Positions 33,755 through 44,999 of a stretch of 64,000 nucleotides of DNA are shown here, piece by piece (position 1 is the stretch's first letter; every line of letters begins with the position of its first letter). Position numbers and translations under genes: made by a program. The stretch covers positions 9,362,001 through 9,426,000 of the forward strand of contig OX485804.1 in NCBI GenBank assembly GCA_950295325.1. Reading direction: 5' to 3'. This stretch comes from Polytrichum commune. Lineage: Eukaryota > Streptophyta > Polytrichopsida > Polytrichales > Polytrichaceae. The notes beneath the pieces were generated by a model. The model was given only the letters and a program-made list of their open reading frames with translations. It ran no database searches and was not told the origin of the DNA.

Positions 33755-34013
33755 TATGGTAAATTAAGCACCATTTAGTGGCCATGGATCTGTGTTTCAC
33801 CTACGTGATCCTTCTAGTGTTTGGATTTGCTAATCATCATCTTGCATTAATCACGTGTTTCATATACTAAGAGAACTGGACTAATCAGAAAGAGGATAAA
33901 ACACAATGTGAGACCCATGTACGTTATTGTGAGTCATGTGTAGTGGACGCCCGGGGACTCGGCATTACTTATTTACTTATCCACTTTGATCTCACAGACA
34001 AGGAGCCAACCAA

Positions 34014-34168
34014 GGGGTTGATCACACCAGCCACTTCTAGCCCCATTTGTAAGCATCTCCGACTGTAATAGTGTGAAAAGTGGTGGGCAAACACCTATTT
34101 CTCAACATAATCCTCCAACAATTTCATAATTAAAATTGGATGGAAAGTTTGGTGTGATTGGGGCATGA
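34014..34168 (-). mobile_element. Family B unit in inverted orientation beside the array
   Basis: Reverse complement of the 154-bp unit, from TTGATCACACCAGCC to TTTGGTGTGATTGGGGC, about 75 bp before the forward array starts. Together with the array it forms an inverted arrangement. Confidence 0.8.
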
Positions 34169-34243
34169 AGGCTTTGATGTGTATGTAATAAGTTATGTGG
34201 AGATGCCCTTCCCCCAGCCAACTTGAGTCTCGCAGAGGTTCAT

Positions 34244-35167
34244 GCCCCAATCACACCAAACTTTCTATCCAGATCTAGCCGTGAAATTGTTGGGGATCAT
34301 GTTGAGAAATTGATGTTGACGCACCACTTTTCACATTATTACAACCGGAGATGTTGACAGATGATGCCATAAGTGGCCGATGTGATCAACCCCTCAGGCC
34401 CCAATCACACCAAACTTTATGTCTGGATCTGGCCATGAAATTGTTGGGGATTATGTTGAGGAATAGATGTTGGCCCACCACTTTTCACACTAATATAGTC
34501 GGAGATGTTGTCGGATGGTGCCATAAGTGGCCAGTGTGATCAGCCCCTCATGCCCTGATCACACCAAACTTTCCGTTTGGTTCCAATTGTGAAATTGTTG
34601 GGGATTGTGTTGAGGAAAGGATGTTGGCCCACCACTTTTCACACTATTACAGTCGGAGATGTTGTCGGATGGTGCCACAAGTGGCTACTGTGATCAACCC
34701 CTCAGGCCCCGATCACACCAAACTTTCCGTCTGGTGTTGACCGTGAAATGGTTGGGGATTATGTTGAGGAATAGATGTTGGCCCACCGTTTTTCACATTA
34801 TTACAACCGGAGATGCTGACAGACGGTGCCACAAGTGACCGGTGTGATCAACCCCTCAGGCCCCAATCACACCAAACTTTCCGTCTGGATCTTACCGTGA
34901 AATTGTTGGGGATTATGTTGAGGAATAGATGTTGGCCCACCGTTTTTCACATTATTACAACCGGAGATGCTGATAGACGGTGCCACAAGTGACCGGTGTG
35001 ATCAACCCCTCAGGCCCCGATCACACCAAACTTTCCATCTGGTGTTGACCGTGAAATGGTTGAGGATTATGTTGAGGAATAGATGTTGGCCCACCAGTTC
35101 CCACCCTACTGCAGCCGAAAATGTTGTCGGATGGTGCCATAAGTGGCCAGTGTGATCAGCCCCTCAG
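34244..35167 (+). repeat. Tandem array of six 154-bp family B foldback units
   Basis: The unit start GCCCC(A/G)ATCACACC occurs at 34244, 34398, 34552 (as GCCCTGATC), 34706, 34860 and 35014: spacing is exactly 154 every time. Units share TTGGGGATTATGTTGAGGAA, TAGATGTTGGCCCACC and GGTGTGATCAACCCCTCAGG. They differ by substitutions only. Two short frames (34351-34539 and 34967-35155) are shadows of the repeat. Confidence 0.93.
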
Positions 35168-35544
35168 CCAGACGTACCAAATCAAACCTGGCCTTGCTTT
35201 GCGATGTCACCTTGGTGGGTGGCAGATGGAACGCATGTAACTTTAATATTTTCCTCGACTTGCAAGGCTATTAGACTCGGTTATTATTGCATGGATCCGA
35301 CTGTCAGGCATGCAGCCTCAGCTAGTCTAATTGCTGCCCCTTTTCTGACTGAACTCTCTGTCATACTCATTCACAGCTACAAGGGATCACGGGTTCTTTG
35401 CCATGGCACGGTAGATTTTAGAAACTGAGATCTACGGCACTGGAGGATTTTGGGTATCCGTAATCTACCTCATACTGAGTGGCAAAAGAATCAACGACAA
35501 CGACCTGCGATTCTTGTAGAGATTGTCTCCCGATCTTGCACAAC

Positions 35545-35990
35545 ATGTTTCGGCCAGGGATTCGTGGCAATCAAGTAAAGTCATCCAGTAACAAAAACCA
35601 TGTGAGTCCATGAACATGCCTGGATGGAGCTCGGTCTCGGTAAGCACCTTCGAGTTGGTATGTAAGACGCCTTTGTCCCCTCTTAGTTGGTGTTATGCAT
35701 TTGCTATTTTGTGAATAGCAAGTAAATGGGAAGGGGACATGATGGCTGGGGTGAACCAACCCGCACACTGGTTCCTTGGAGGCAAGGGTTTAGGCACCCA
35801 ACAAGGAACGAGTATATGGGTTGGTTCGCCCAAATCGGGCCATGATGTGGATGTGGATGTGGATACTTTACGTATATATTCTAACCTTCCACGAGTTGTC
35901 GCCAAGGCCAAATGTGGCATTGGATTTCACGTGGCTATTTTGATCAATAATGTAGTTGTCCATCTGTGTAACATGTCACTATGACATATC
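35545..35990 (+). mobile_element. Family J end fragment
   Basis: GGGATTCGTGGCAATCAAGT, ATGGAGCTCGGTCTC, CTAACCTTCCACGAGTTG and TGGCTATTTTGAT run in the same order as the left part of 43385-44841. The right terminus was not found. Confidence 0.65.
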
Positions 35991-35999
35991 ATCACATCA

Positions 36000-37240
36000 T
36001 CTGTGTAACATGTTTGATTATTCAATTATTTAATTTGCATGGAATTTTTAAAATATTATGATATATCTAATAAAACATTAGAATGTGATCAACATAAACT
36101 ATTATACACATACCATAATGTATTTTTATGTTTACACTATCAAAGCATGTTGATATCGGATAAAATATAAATGATTCTATATATAGATATATCATATCTC
36201 TTGACATGTATCACAATCATTCAATCAAATATTTGTATTATGTCAACACAACAGATCATGTCCACAGAGAGGATATCTTTCAAATTTGATTTTTTGACAA
36301 TACCTTATCCTTATGAATATCTTAAGGATATGGATACTAGTATGCTCATAATAGGCTATAGGCTAAAAAATTCCATCTTGGTTGAATACATTAATTTAAT
36401 TAACTTGAAGTAATTCATGATTATTTCAAAACATTATTGCATAGATAAAGATGTCAATGTGATCATGATAGGTCATAGTCATAGAATGATTAAAAAAAAC
36501 CATCTTTGCTACTCGTGAGAGGAGCAAAAACGATTGATTAGGTTGAATGAATTTAAATGAAAGAAATATCATGATTATTTTCAATGATAAAATGTGATTG
36601 TTAAGAAGAAGGGAAATCAATCGTTGAATTATTTATATTGTTATATCAAGAAGGAACATAAATAAATGATTTTAAGAAATAAGAAAACATTAAATATTTA
36701 GGAATAAGATGATAAATGTGACCTTAACAATAAATACACTACCAAAATAATTGAAGAAAGCTTATCTCTAAATCCAAGAGGACAAAAAAATCAAATCAAA
36801 TAAAAAATCATCTTAATTACAAAATCATCGTTGAGATGCAAAAGTCAAAAATACCATATTTAAGATTACTTTCCTCTTCATACCATGACTCACATGAGAA
36901 CTTTCAATTATGTTACGGTATCTATATTTTGCACACATACTGTAAGGTGCTTTGTATTTCGCATAATTTTTAATGTTGAAAAATAGCAATACATGAGATG
37001 TGGATGGGTTCACAAGCACTACAAGACTCCATTTCACAACATCTCATGTGCGATTATTTATTCAAAGTCTGAGTAGGAATCACCCTACGGTAGTCTAATC
37101 TCATCATAAGGTGTATCTTTTTGATGTCCATTCTTAATCGCAAGCTTTATCATATACCACTCAAACATAGACGTTTGATTAAGAAGTTTGACCACATAAG
37201 GTCCACATAGGTGCCTCAGGGTGGCTCCCAAGTGTGTCTA
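36000..37240. other. Very AT-rich intergenic stretch
   Basis: Short AT-driven frames only (for example 36171-36413). No repeat or gene recognised. Confidence 0.4.
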
Positions 37241-37261
37241 CATTAGGGTTTAAATCCAAGA

Positions 37262-37332
37262 AAATCTTCCAGCTTGGGTCTCAAGATTGGTGTAACTCTT
37301 GGACTCAAGATTGGACCCAAGCTGGAAGATTT
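37262..37332. repeat. Perfect 19-bp inverted repeat, 33-base loop
   Basis: AAATCTTCCAGCTTGGGTC (37262-37280) is exactly reversed at 37314-37332. The loop has two TCAAGATTGG copies. It lies at the start of a 121-codon plus frame (37274-37639) with no recognised domain. Confidence 0.85.
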
Positions 37333-37639
37333 GTTTCTCAAAGTAGGAGGAGCGGGGACCAAACACTTCCTTGAGTTGAGTGGGGGGCTGACAAATTTAA
37401 CAGGACAACGATGCCACATTAACACCATGACTTCAATGTTTCATACTTTGGACCCGGTCCATAGTGTGCACATGCCTTGGATCCAAAATCCCATCTCTAT
37501 TGGCACCAACTATGGCAATTTGACCGGTGCTTTGCATAGGTTTATGGACTCGTGTGATTGTTCCACGATTGACATCACAAAAGTGTATGCGGAGGAGGCA
37601 CCAAAGCACAACGTGAACTTGAAAAGTTGTGAAAGCTGA
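37274..37639 (+). CDS. 121-codon open frame, unknown, doubtful
   Basis: Begins MGLKIGVTLGLKIGPKLEDL inside the inverted repeat above, so its N-terminus is a repeat product. The later part (HTLDPVHSVHMPWIQNPISI) looks moderately protein-like. No motif, and no intron evidence. A run of about 16 A at 37959-37974 could be a retroposed tail, but the gap is long. Probably not a working gene. Confidence 0.2.
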   Translation: MGLKIGVTLGLKIGPKLEDLFLKVGGAGTKHFLELSGGLTNLTGQRCHINTMTSMFHTLDPVHSVHMPWIQNPISIGTNYGNLTGALHRFMDSCDCSTIDITKVYAEEAPKHNVNLKSCES

Positions 37640-38009
37640 CATCTAGAAGATCTCATGACAAAGCCGAGCAAGTGAAGGGAGCCCCATTCGGAATCGGGGC
37701 TGCTTAGGGCCAAGGTATGCAAGACTAATAAGTGAAGTTCAAACTCTCACGAAATCGTCTCAAAGTCGGCGGAAAAAGTATACCAAACTTAGTCTTGGTG
37801 CCTCACCCCATCCAATCTGACTTCACACATGAAGTCCTCACGATTCACTTCAGACAACTAAAGCTTGTCCCCAGCGATCTCGCTTTGCAAGTGTTCTTCC
37901 TTGCGTGGGTCTATTTTCTTAAGCAACTTAATCTTTCAATTTGTTATTCAGTTTATTAAAAAAAAAAAAAAAACATTGGGTTTCGTGCACCATTGTGAAT
38001 ACCATCATG

Positions 38010-38349
38010 GGCTAGATCACATCTTCATTTGGCTAGGTCCTTCCCATGTCTTTTTCACTGCCCGGTCTTCCTGCCTGCACTTGCGTGGGAACTCTTCTCT
38101 GTTGGGAATCAATGTGACAAAACCCGGTCAAAAGTACAAATGTTCAAGTTTAACATCACTTTCATTATTCCCAAGTTAATTGGTGGAGTTCCTTCACATG
38201 CCAGAGGAGCTTAATGGCTTAAGTGACTAGGTATTGTCACATTGCTTTTCGACAAGGAGAAATTCCCACTCAGGTGCGAATAGGAAGACCGGGCAGTGAA
38301 GGAGGCGTGGGAGGGGCAAGGCCCAGCTGAATGAAATTGTGATCTAGCC
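38010..38349. mobile_element. Foldback element with arms of about 85 bp
   Basis: The left arm 38010-38091 (GGCTAGATCACA, CACTGCCCGGTCTTCCT, TGGGAA) is reversed in 38263-38349 (TTCCCACTCAGGTGCGAATA, AGGAAGACCGGGCAGTG, TGTGATCTAGCC). The core 17 bases are perfect. The loop is about 170 bp. Frames on it are repeat-derived. Confidence 0.8.
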
Positions 38350-38479
38350 TGGGGTGTGAATACCAATCCGTTCTCCTTATATCGATCATGATTGTAGATC
38401 TAGTGCATGGTGTAGTGCCTTCCTTTCAAAAGATGGGCTCTGTACAAAATTCACATGTATAACAAAAAAAGAAGTTTTG

Positions 38480-38880
38480 AATGGAGATTTAGTGTCTTTA
38501 TTGTTGGGCTTTTATAATATAGTTTGTGACAATCTAAGGCACTTTGAAATTAAACCTCTGAGCTTCCGCTAAGCTGCTACATGGAGGTGGCTTAGGAATA
38601 TCTAAGATGGAGGTCAGTCTTGGAAAATGAGCCTAAATTCATCTCATAGTATGATAGTTGGTGGAAGTATTAGTCGAGGCCACCCCATCTAATCAAACTT
38701 TCTACATGAACCCACAATCCAAACACTAAATTTTCATGTGGGGATTTGGTGCGTTAGTGGCTCCTATAAGACATTTTGATGACAATCCAAGGGTAGCTCA
38801 AAGCTTGAACCTCTTATAAGCTTCTTCACAGAGGTTACTTAGGGTAACCTTATGATGGGCACAAAGCATACATGAGCCAA
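38480..38880 (+). repeat. Diverged direct duplication, about 255-bp offset
   Basis: 38480-38640 and 38735-38880 share GGGGATTTGGTG/GGAGATTTAGTG, GACAATCCAAGG/GACAATCTAAGG, CTTATAAGCTTCTTCA-like and GGTTACTTAGG/GGTGGCTTAGG blocks in order. Non-coding. A similar offset pair, ATTATAGTGATGACAATGAT, occurs near 39320 and 39585. Confidence 0.5.
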
Positions 38881-39711
38881 TTTGTGTAAGTGAATCATTT
38901 GATATGTCCATCCAAGCTGAACTTACTTTGGTTTGAAAATCTATAGTATCTATATCTAGATTTGTATATACAACCTCTTATATGATTATTTCACTTGCAT
39001 ATAAGGAGTTAATTCAAAATCCACATTTTTAGGATGCAATTAAAGTCCTTGGTCAGAACCACACATGCAAGTTTCCTTGCATGTGGCTCATTCGTGATAA
39101 CTTCTTCAGGTTTGCATCCTATTCAATTTGTGGGAATGTGAGTACAAAAATCCCTGCCATAGTTTGTCAAGTCCATGATACCCCTCGGGATAGGAGCCCA
39201 ACAATCAAATTGGGTATATTAACCTGGTAACCACCCACATTCAATGTTTGAGGTTTCGATGATCTAGTGTTCTAGATTTGAGCACAAACCTTTGTGAAGA
39301 AGTCTGTAAGAGAATTTTATATTATAGTGATGACAATGATTGGAAGAATTTGACCAAACCATCTCTTACCAAGAAAAATGACAAAACCCTTCATTATGAA
39401 TTTCGATAATAAAAGCAAGGTGGGAGCCCAGTAAGAGTGGAATTTGATGTCCACCACCAAATAACATTTATGGTCATTTGACAATGATTTTGATCTACAT
39501 GATCTATGAATAACAAAGCTCACATTAGCATGTTCATGCACATTCAATTTTAGGAACCAAATTTCTTAAGAAAAGAATGATGCATTATAGTGATGACAAT
39601 GATGGGAGGAATTTGACAAATAGAATGTATGTTGGGGAATACATTGTGGATCAGTTTTAAGCACCAAAGGTACCTTAAAAAACCCATGAAATTTTCACAT
39701 GCATTGCCTTG

Positions 39712-40090
39712 TGGTAAGGTAGATGGGTCTTAACATGCTCAATTTCTTTAATCAAAGCCCTAAATTTGATTGGTATACGGTTCAGTGAGGATCAAATAGT
39801 AAATATCATATAGACACATGTTTAAAAGAGATTGGCCTATGTCTTCAAATGTTAATAACTACTCTACACTCAATAATGAACACAAGTGGGAGGACCTATG
39901 TATCCAATTAAGAAATCGACAATCATACACTTCCAACAACCATGACTAAATCAAGGGAAGTCCGAATTTCAATCTAATCTTTGCATATGTTTCATTGTAG
40001 ATTTGCTGATGCGATACGAGGTTATGCAAATCTAATTGGTAGAAGTTAGAGGACATGAAAAACGAACCAAATGACACCCACATACGCTAC
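39712..40090 (+). mobile_element. Family G element
   Basis: From GTAAGGTAGATGGGTCTTAA to ATGACACCCACATACGC. The body carries GATTGGTATACGGTTCAGTG, ACACATGTTTAAAAGAGATT and TGTAGATTTGCTGATG, as in 47966-48375. Non-coding. Confidence 0.75.
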
Positions 40091-40634
40091 ATGAGACCCA
40101 TTATAGGTGGCGTTGAGCCGACTGGTGCTGATATATTCTTATCAAAGGGGAAGGAATTCGTTGAATACACTACCAACATTGGATACATCAACTGGACAAA
40201 GAAAGGAAGTTTAACATTGGGTGGGGGGAGATTGGATCAATCTTCTTTGGCACAAGGCCAATACCAAGAGATTTCACATTTTATCTTCACAAAATAATTG
40301 GAGGGCTCCCAAATGATATTTGAAGCAAGTGCATGAGCCATGTTGTGAAATGCTTGCATTGTGACCATCTACAAGAAAAAGATAAATGCCTTAAAAAATA
40401 CTTCATAAAATGCACCCATATTGTAATTTCCCAAGGAATCATTGGAGGACTTTCAAAGGAACAAGGAGGAGTTTTGGCAAGTTTCATGTTATCCCTTCAA
40501 AGGTAGATGCTACATTAGGGATTATCATAGGCAAGTGACATGCCAATAGGCAAAGACTTAAGGTATAGGTATAGGGGACTAGCAACCTGGCTTTGCTTAG
40601 GATATGCTTAGTGCCTCCTCAGTGGATATAGTAT

Positions 40635-41135
40635 CTACACCGTTCATGGTATTTAGTGTCAGATACACTATTTGCAAAGGGCCTAAATTAGATGCCTAAA
40701 GGTTTCAAAGTGTCGCATCCGCTAGTTTTTGATGTGATACTATTCGTCAACATAAGTAGCTTTTTTAAGTCAAACATTATTTACATTATGACATATAGTT
40801 GATATTAGCACATTGGGTACTTGAGATGATGGTTCTTCTTTTGATATCCAAGGGAAAGATATTATCGAGCATATGAATGGCAAGTCTCAAGGTACTTATA
40901 TTTTAACAAGTAAGAGGAAGATGTTGTTGAACACACTAATGACAAGTGGTCATTTGTGTACACTTGAGTAAACGTGTGAACCCGTTCTGTAACATAGACA
41001 CACACCTCATCACATTATTGAACATACTCATGCCAAGATATTAGTAAGTGCACTTGAATGCCAAGTGTCATGAGGTGACACTGATAACGAAGTTGTTGAT
41101 CATTAGTGTAACCTTGGATACACCTCAATTCATTA
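40635..41135 (-). mobile_element. Family F TIR element, reversed copy
   Basis: CTACACCGTTCATGGTATTT at 40635, then reversed family blocks (GTACACTTGAGTAAACGTGT, GAACATACTCATGCCAAGAT). The far TIR is worn. Confidence 0.7.
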
Positions 41136-41849
41136 GGTTACGGGTCACGGGGAAATCATCAAGTTGTGTGTGGATGACCTTTCTTACCTTCAATGGAAGT
41201 TCATCCTACCTCTTGTCACCACTTATGGTTGTTCTCACCCCCGGAAACTAAATTCTTGTGGTTGGCTCACTTTTGGGTGCATGGTTGCGATTCAATAATT
41301 TTTGAAGAATAAAAGAACGGGTGTGAAGCCATCCAAAGTGGAACGAGACATTGAGGCCTATGCATCCATCCCAAAATTGTTCCTCCATGTCCTGACTGAT
41401 TGGTCTATTATTGGATTAACACTACACTGACTATCCCATTTAGTGCGTGTGGTACTAATTCCCGAAACACACTCTTTTGCCCAAATTTCATAATTACTGA
41501 GGGCTGAATTTTTATTGAGTGATACTAAATTCATGAATACATGCTCATTTATCATACATTTCAAGAAAATTGGTGAGTGTTTTAAGGTGTTCGTAGAGTG
41601 CATAATTTGATTTGGTGAGTTCGAAGAGTTTTTTTTTGTTTCTATTTTTGTAGGTCAACATCATTCACTCATGAGGTATCTCCTAACACTAGAAATCAAA
41701 GAGAGCTTGCATTGGGAGCTTCAAACACTTTGACATGTAAGGCTTCCGAAACCCTGAATCCTCTTGTGGCACTAACTTCATAGCGTAAAGAAAATTTGAT
41801 ATCACCTTCACTAATTCCCCACACACACTATTAGGGTGAGTTTCCATAT

Positions 41850-43330
41850 GAGCCATTTGTCCACTAGATTATAGTGTGAATAAGGACACACCCACCCAAA
41901 TGTAGAGGGAATCTGGTGGGGGAGGGTTCACATGTGCTAACTAACTCCTCCCATCCTCTCAAATATGGACCCACCTACTAACCTCCTCCTCCATGCTAAA
42001 ACCCCCTCTTCCTTTTCAACCCCGTCTTTCAAAACTTTCGGTGACCAACACTCATAGGTTAAAAATTCTTTAACGGACCATGCCCATGTCCCTCCACATT
42101 CTCACCCACTAGATGACGGCTTGCGCCGAAGTACATGCGAACACCTCCCACCCACTATTTTCTAGCATCTAGCAGGCGAGCGACGCGAGTACATGGGGAA
42201 CTCGCCCCTCGCCCACTGCACGCTCACTGAATGAGACGATCGATCGGTGTACCTAGCTACCCTACATAAAACCCACCCCGAGGTCCCAAAGTTAATACCA
42301 ATGTCAAATCCAACCCCAAAAAGGTGAGTTATGGGCTCATCTCATGTCACTCCTGCTTTTGAACACGTGTGTAAGAAGTACTTATTAAACATTCTTACCA
42401 CCACCTCCTCCTCCTCCTCCTCCTCCTTGATCTCCTCGGGCGAAGAAGAAGAAGCACGCGCACACACAGTGGGCCTCAGAATAAGTTAATAGTATATAAG
42501 TTAAGCCAACCCCCCACCCCAAATCGCATGTCTAGAGAGAGAGAGAGCCACTTCAGACGATTTGTAGGAATGGGGAGGAACATGTTGTTGACGGTGTCAG
42601 AGTGTGGCTGCGGCGCAGGGCTAGTTTCTGAATGCATTGTCTGGGGGTTGTCTAAATTTGGCTAAGTTACGAAGCCTCATCTCCCTCCCTCCCTCCTACC
42701 TAGCTTCCACCTGCTCCAGTTGCTCATCTCTAGCTCCTCCTTCTTCTTCTTCTTCTTCTTATTAATCTAATACCATCACAGCTCACATGTTTGTTTACTA
42801 TATAGGCCAACTTCATCGATCGACAAGCCTATATAGCAGCAGCCTAGCTACTCCACCTGCAGTGCGTTCCCATAAAATTAGATTAGATGACAACAATCGG
42901 ATTACGTCTGGTGCCATGATCTCATGATCCGAGAGATCGATTGAGCAGCTCTTCTAGCTATATAGTTCTGGCCCTTTGCATTCTACTAATAATATAACTT
43001 AAAGGTTTTATAATCCACACTACGGACACCTCCAAGTTCCGTCTCCCATGTACTCATTCGTTTGACCATTGAATGGGGAAGTGAATTGTCTCGTCTGATT
43101 CGCAATCGTGAAGGATGGGTGGGTGGGGAGCTAGCTAGGCCACACACATTCGAAAACGCCGGTTTCGAAATGGCGTTGGTTCAACCAAGGTGAAAGGAAT
43201 TTCAGCCTTGACATGTGCCTAACTTCGAGGAGTTTGGTTTGAAGGTTGTTGCTCCCTTTTTTTTAATATATAATATAAGTCATTGTAGCCATGTTTTCTG
43301 TATGACCTTTCCGGCGTATACACGTGATCG
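41850..43330. promoter_or_regulatory. Unique-looking, leader/promoter-like segment
   Basis: Unlike its repeat-rich flanks, this segment has pyrimidine tracts typical of plant leaders: (CCT)n at 42408-42427, (GA)n at 42536-42546 and (CTT)n at 42741-42760. It also has CTAGCTA/GATCGATC motifs and a perfect 10-bp inverted CTATATAGGC with a 20-base loop near 42800. A 31-codon frame (42570-42665, starting MGRNMLLTVSECGCGAGLVS) could be a small ORF in a leader. No downstream coding exon was found on either strand, so a promoter or non-coding RNA role is only a guess. Confidence 0.25.
43137..43257 (+). repeat. Family K repeat, copy 1
   Basis: CCACACACATTCGAAAACG through AACTTCGAGGAGTTTGG to GTTGCTCCC. 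Matches 59711-59850 (same strand) and 60296-60432 (reversed). Confidence 0.7.
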
Positions 43331-43384
43331 GAGTTTATATGATTTGTTTATTTCTCACTGGTGTATGTAGTTGAGGGAGTTTTT

Positions 43385-44841
43385 TGGCGGGGGATTCGTG
43401 GCACTCAAGTAAAGTCATCTGGTAACAAAAATCGGATGAGTCCATCAAGAAGCTCGGATGGAGCTTACTTTAGTGAAACATCTCCGAGTTGGCATGTAAG
43501 ACCTATTTTCTCCCTCATAGCTATTGTGAACTACTAGCTATTTTGTAAATATCAATTTGTTGGCAAGGGGCAATGATGCGCCTTGGATGCTCTAAGCCTA
43601 TTTTCTAACCTTCCATGAGTTGTTTCCAAGGCCATGATGTGGCTTTGACTTCCACATGGTCATTTTGATAAATATCACAAGATATCAACGTGTGCAACAT
43701 ATAATTATGATGTGTTGTCATAGACATTTTTTTGTTCATAATTCATTTATTTTGCACAGGTGTGATTGCTCAAACATTTATGATATGTCAAAATAATATA
43801 TAACAACTTATGGTAAATTAGTGAATTAAAAAATAGATTAAAAAATAATATTATTAACATATAATATAATTTACTTGAAAATAATTAATATACACTATGT
43901 GATTTTAAAAATAATACAATATGTGATGAGGATAAAATATTACAATATTTCAGATAGGCTATAGTCAAAAACTTATGATTTTCTGAGTATACTCCATCCA
44001 TAATGTTGTCCCACAAGTCTAATTCCAAATAACATACTATTTATTTATAATTCATATTATATTACCTAAAAATAAATTTAATTTTTATTTAATTTTTGTT
44101 GTATGTTTTATATTCTATGTTCATTGTTTCCTTTTGGGCATCTTATGAACATTTGCATTTATCTATCATTAGGATGACAAAGATAATTTTAAATGGTAAG
44201 TCACAAAACTATAACCTCAATATTAATGAGGATTTTGTAATGTTTTTGACCTCCAAGTTAATTACGTGCTTCATTGATGGTTTCACTTCCGGAATGAAAT
44301 CCCAATCAATTGCTTATTCACTAATTGGAAGTGCACATATATTTTGGATTTTAGACCTTGAAGGTGAAGTGCACTCAATATGGGATTTGTAGTCAAGTGG
44401 CCTTCAAGAATGCAAGGGCAATGTTTTTTTTCGAAGTTGGGCGGGATGGGCAACAATTTTCGATCGGGTTCAGAAATTTCTTTAGAGGGTTGCCCTAGCC
44501 CAAATTTTAGACCCTCAAAAGTTCGTGAGGGGGTATTCAATGTCCGCCCATATTAATTTCTTAATAATAACCTGACTAGTAATTATAGGTTGGCAATGCA
44601 TGATGCACCCACTTGTTTCTATATAAGGCATTTTTATTTTATCTAACCCCCTTTGTATTATTGCCTTAAGTATTAGATTAGACTAGAATTATTTAGAACT
44701 ACTAAAACTTGGTATTTTTTAAACCCTTGAGACAAGGAGCCGACGACTTGAGGTAGTGTCTAAAGTGGTTCATCTCATCCGCAAAGATGAATGAACTCTC
44801 ACTAATGAAAATACATGAGTGCCACGAATCCCCGGCCAAGT
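43385..44841 (+). mobile_element. Family J TIR element, about 1.46 kb
   Basis: The left end GGGGGATTCGTGGCACTCA and right end TGAGTGCCACGAATCCCCGG are inverted over about 20 bp. The interior is extremely AT-rich (43700-44100) with one 98-codon frame (44096-44392) of no known type. The left part recurs at 35545-35990. Confidence 0.75.
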
Positions 44842-44999
44842 TTTCTAGCTACGTATTATACATATAGCATTTTAAGAGGGAGGAGATCTTGTATACTATG
44901 GTTATTAGTTTCAGGGTCATGCATGTAGGTGGTTCCTGGTTGCAACAATGGGTGCACCCCCCATGGGTCTTTTATGAGCTTCAAAAAAACGTTGGAACA

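Noticed and set aside
34351-35155. Two 62-codon frames with similar products (DHQPL/QPLRP.SHQT type)
   Set aside because: They are translations of the 154-bp array units.
34014-35167. CRISPR-like array because of exact periodicity
   Set aside because: The units repeat over their whole length with no unique spacers, and the context is plant nuclear DNA.
37959-37974. A run of about 16 A as the tail of a retroposed gene
   Set aside because: No recognisable parental gene, no target duplication, and the run is distant from the only frame.
42800-42840. Perfect 10-bp inverted CTATATAGGC as a microRNA hairpin
   Set aside because: The stem is too short for a plant precursor, and I matched no known plant microRNA to it.
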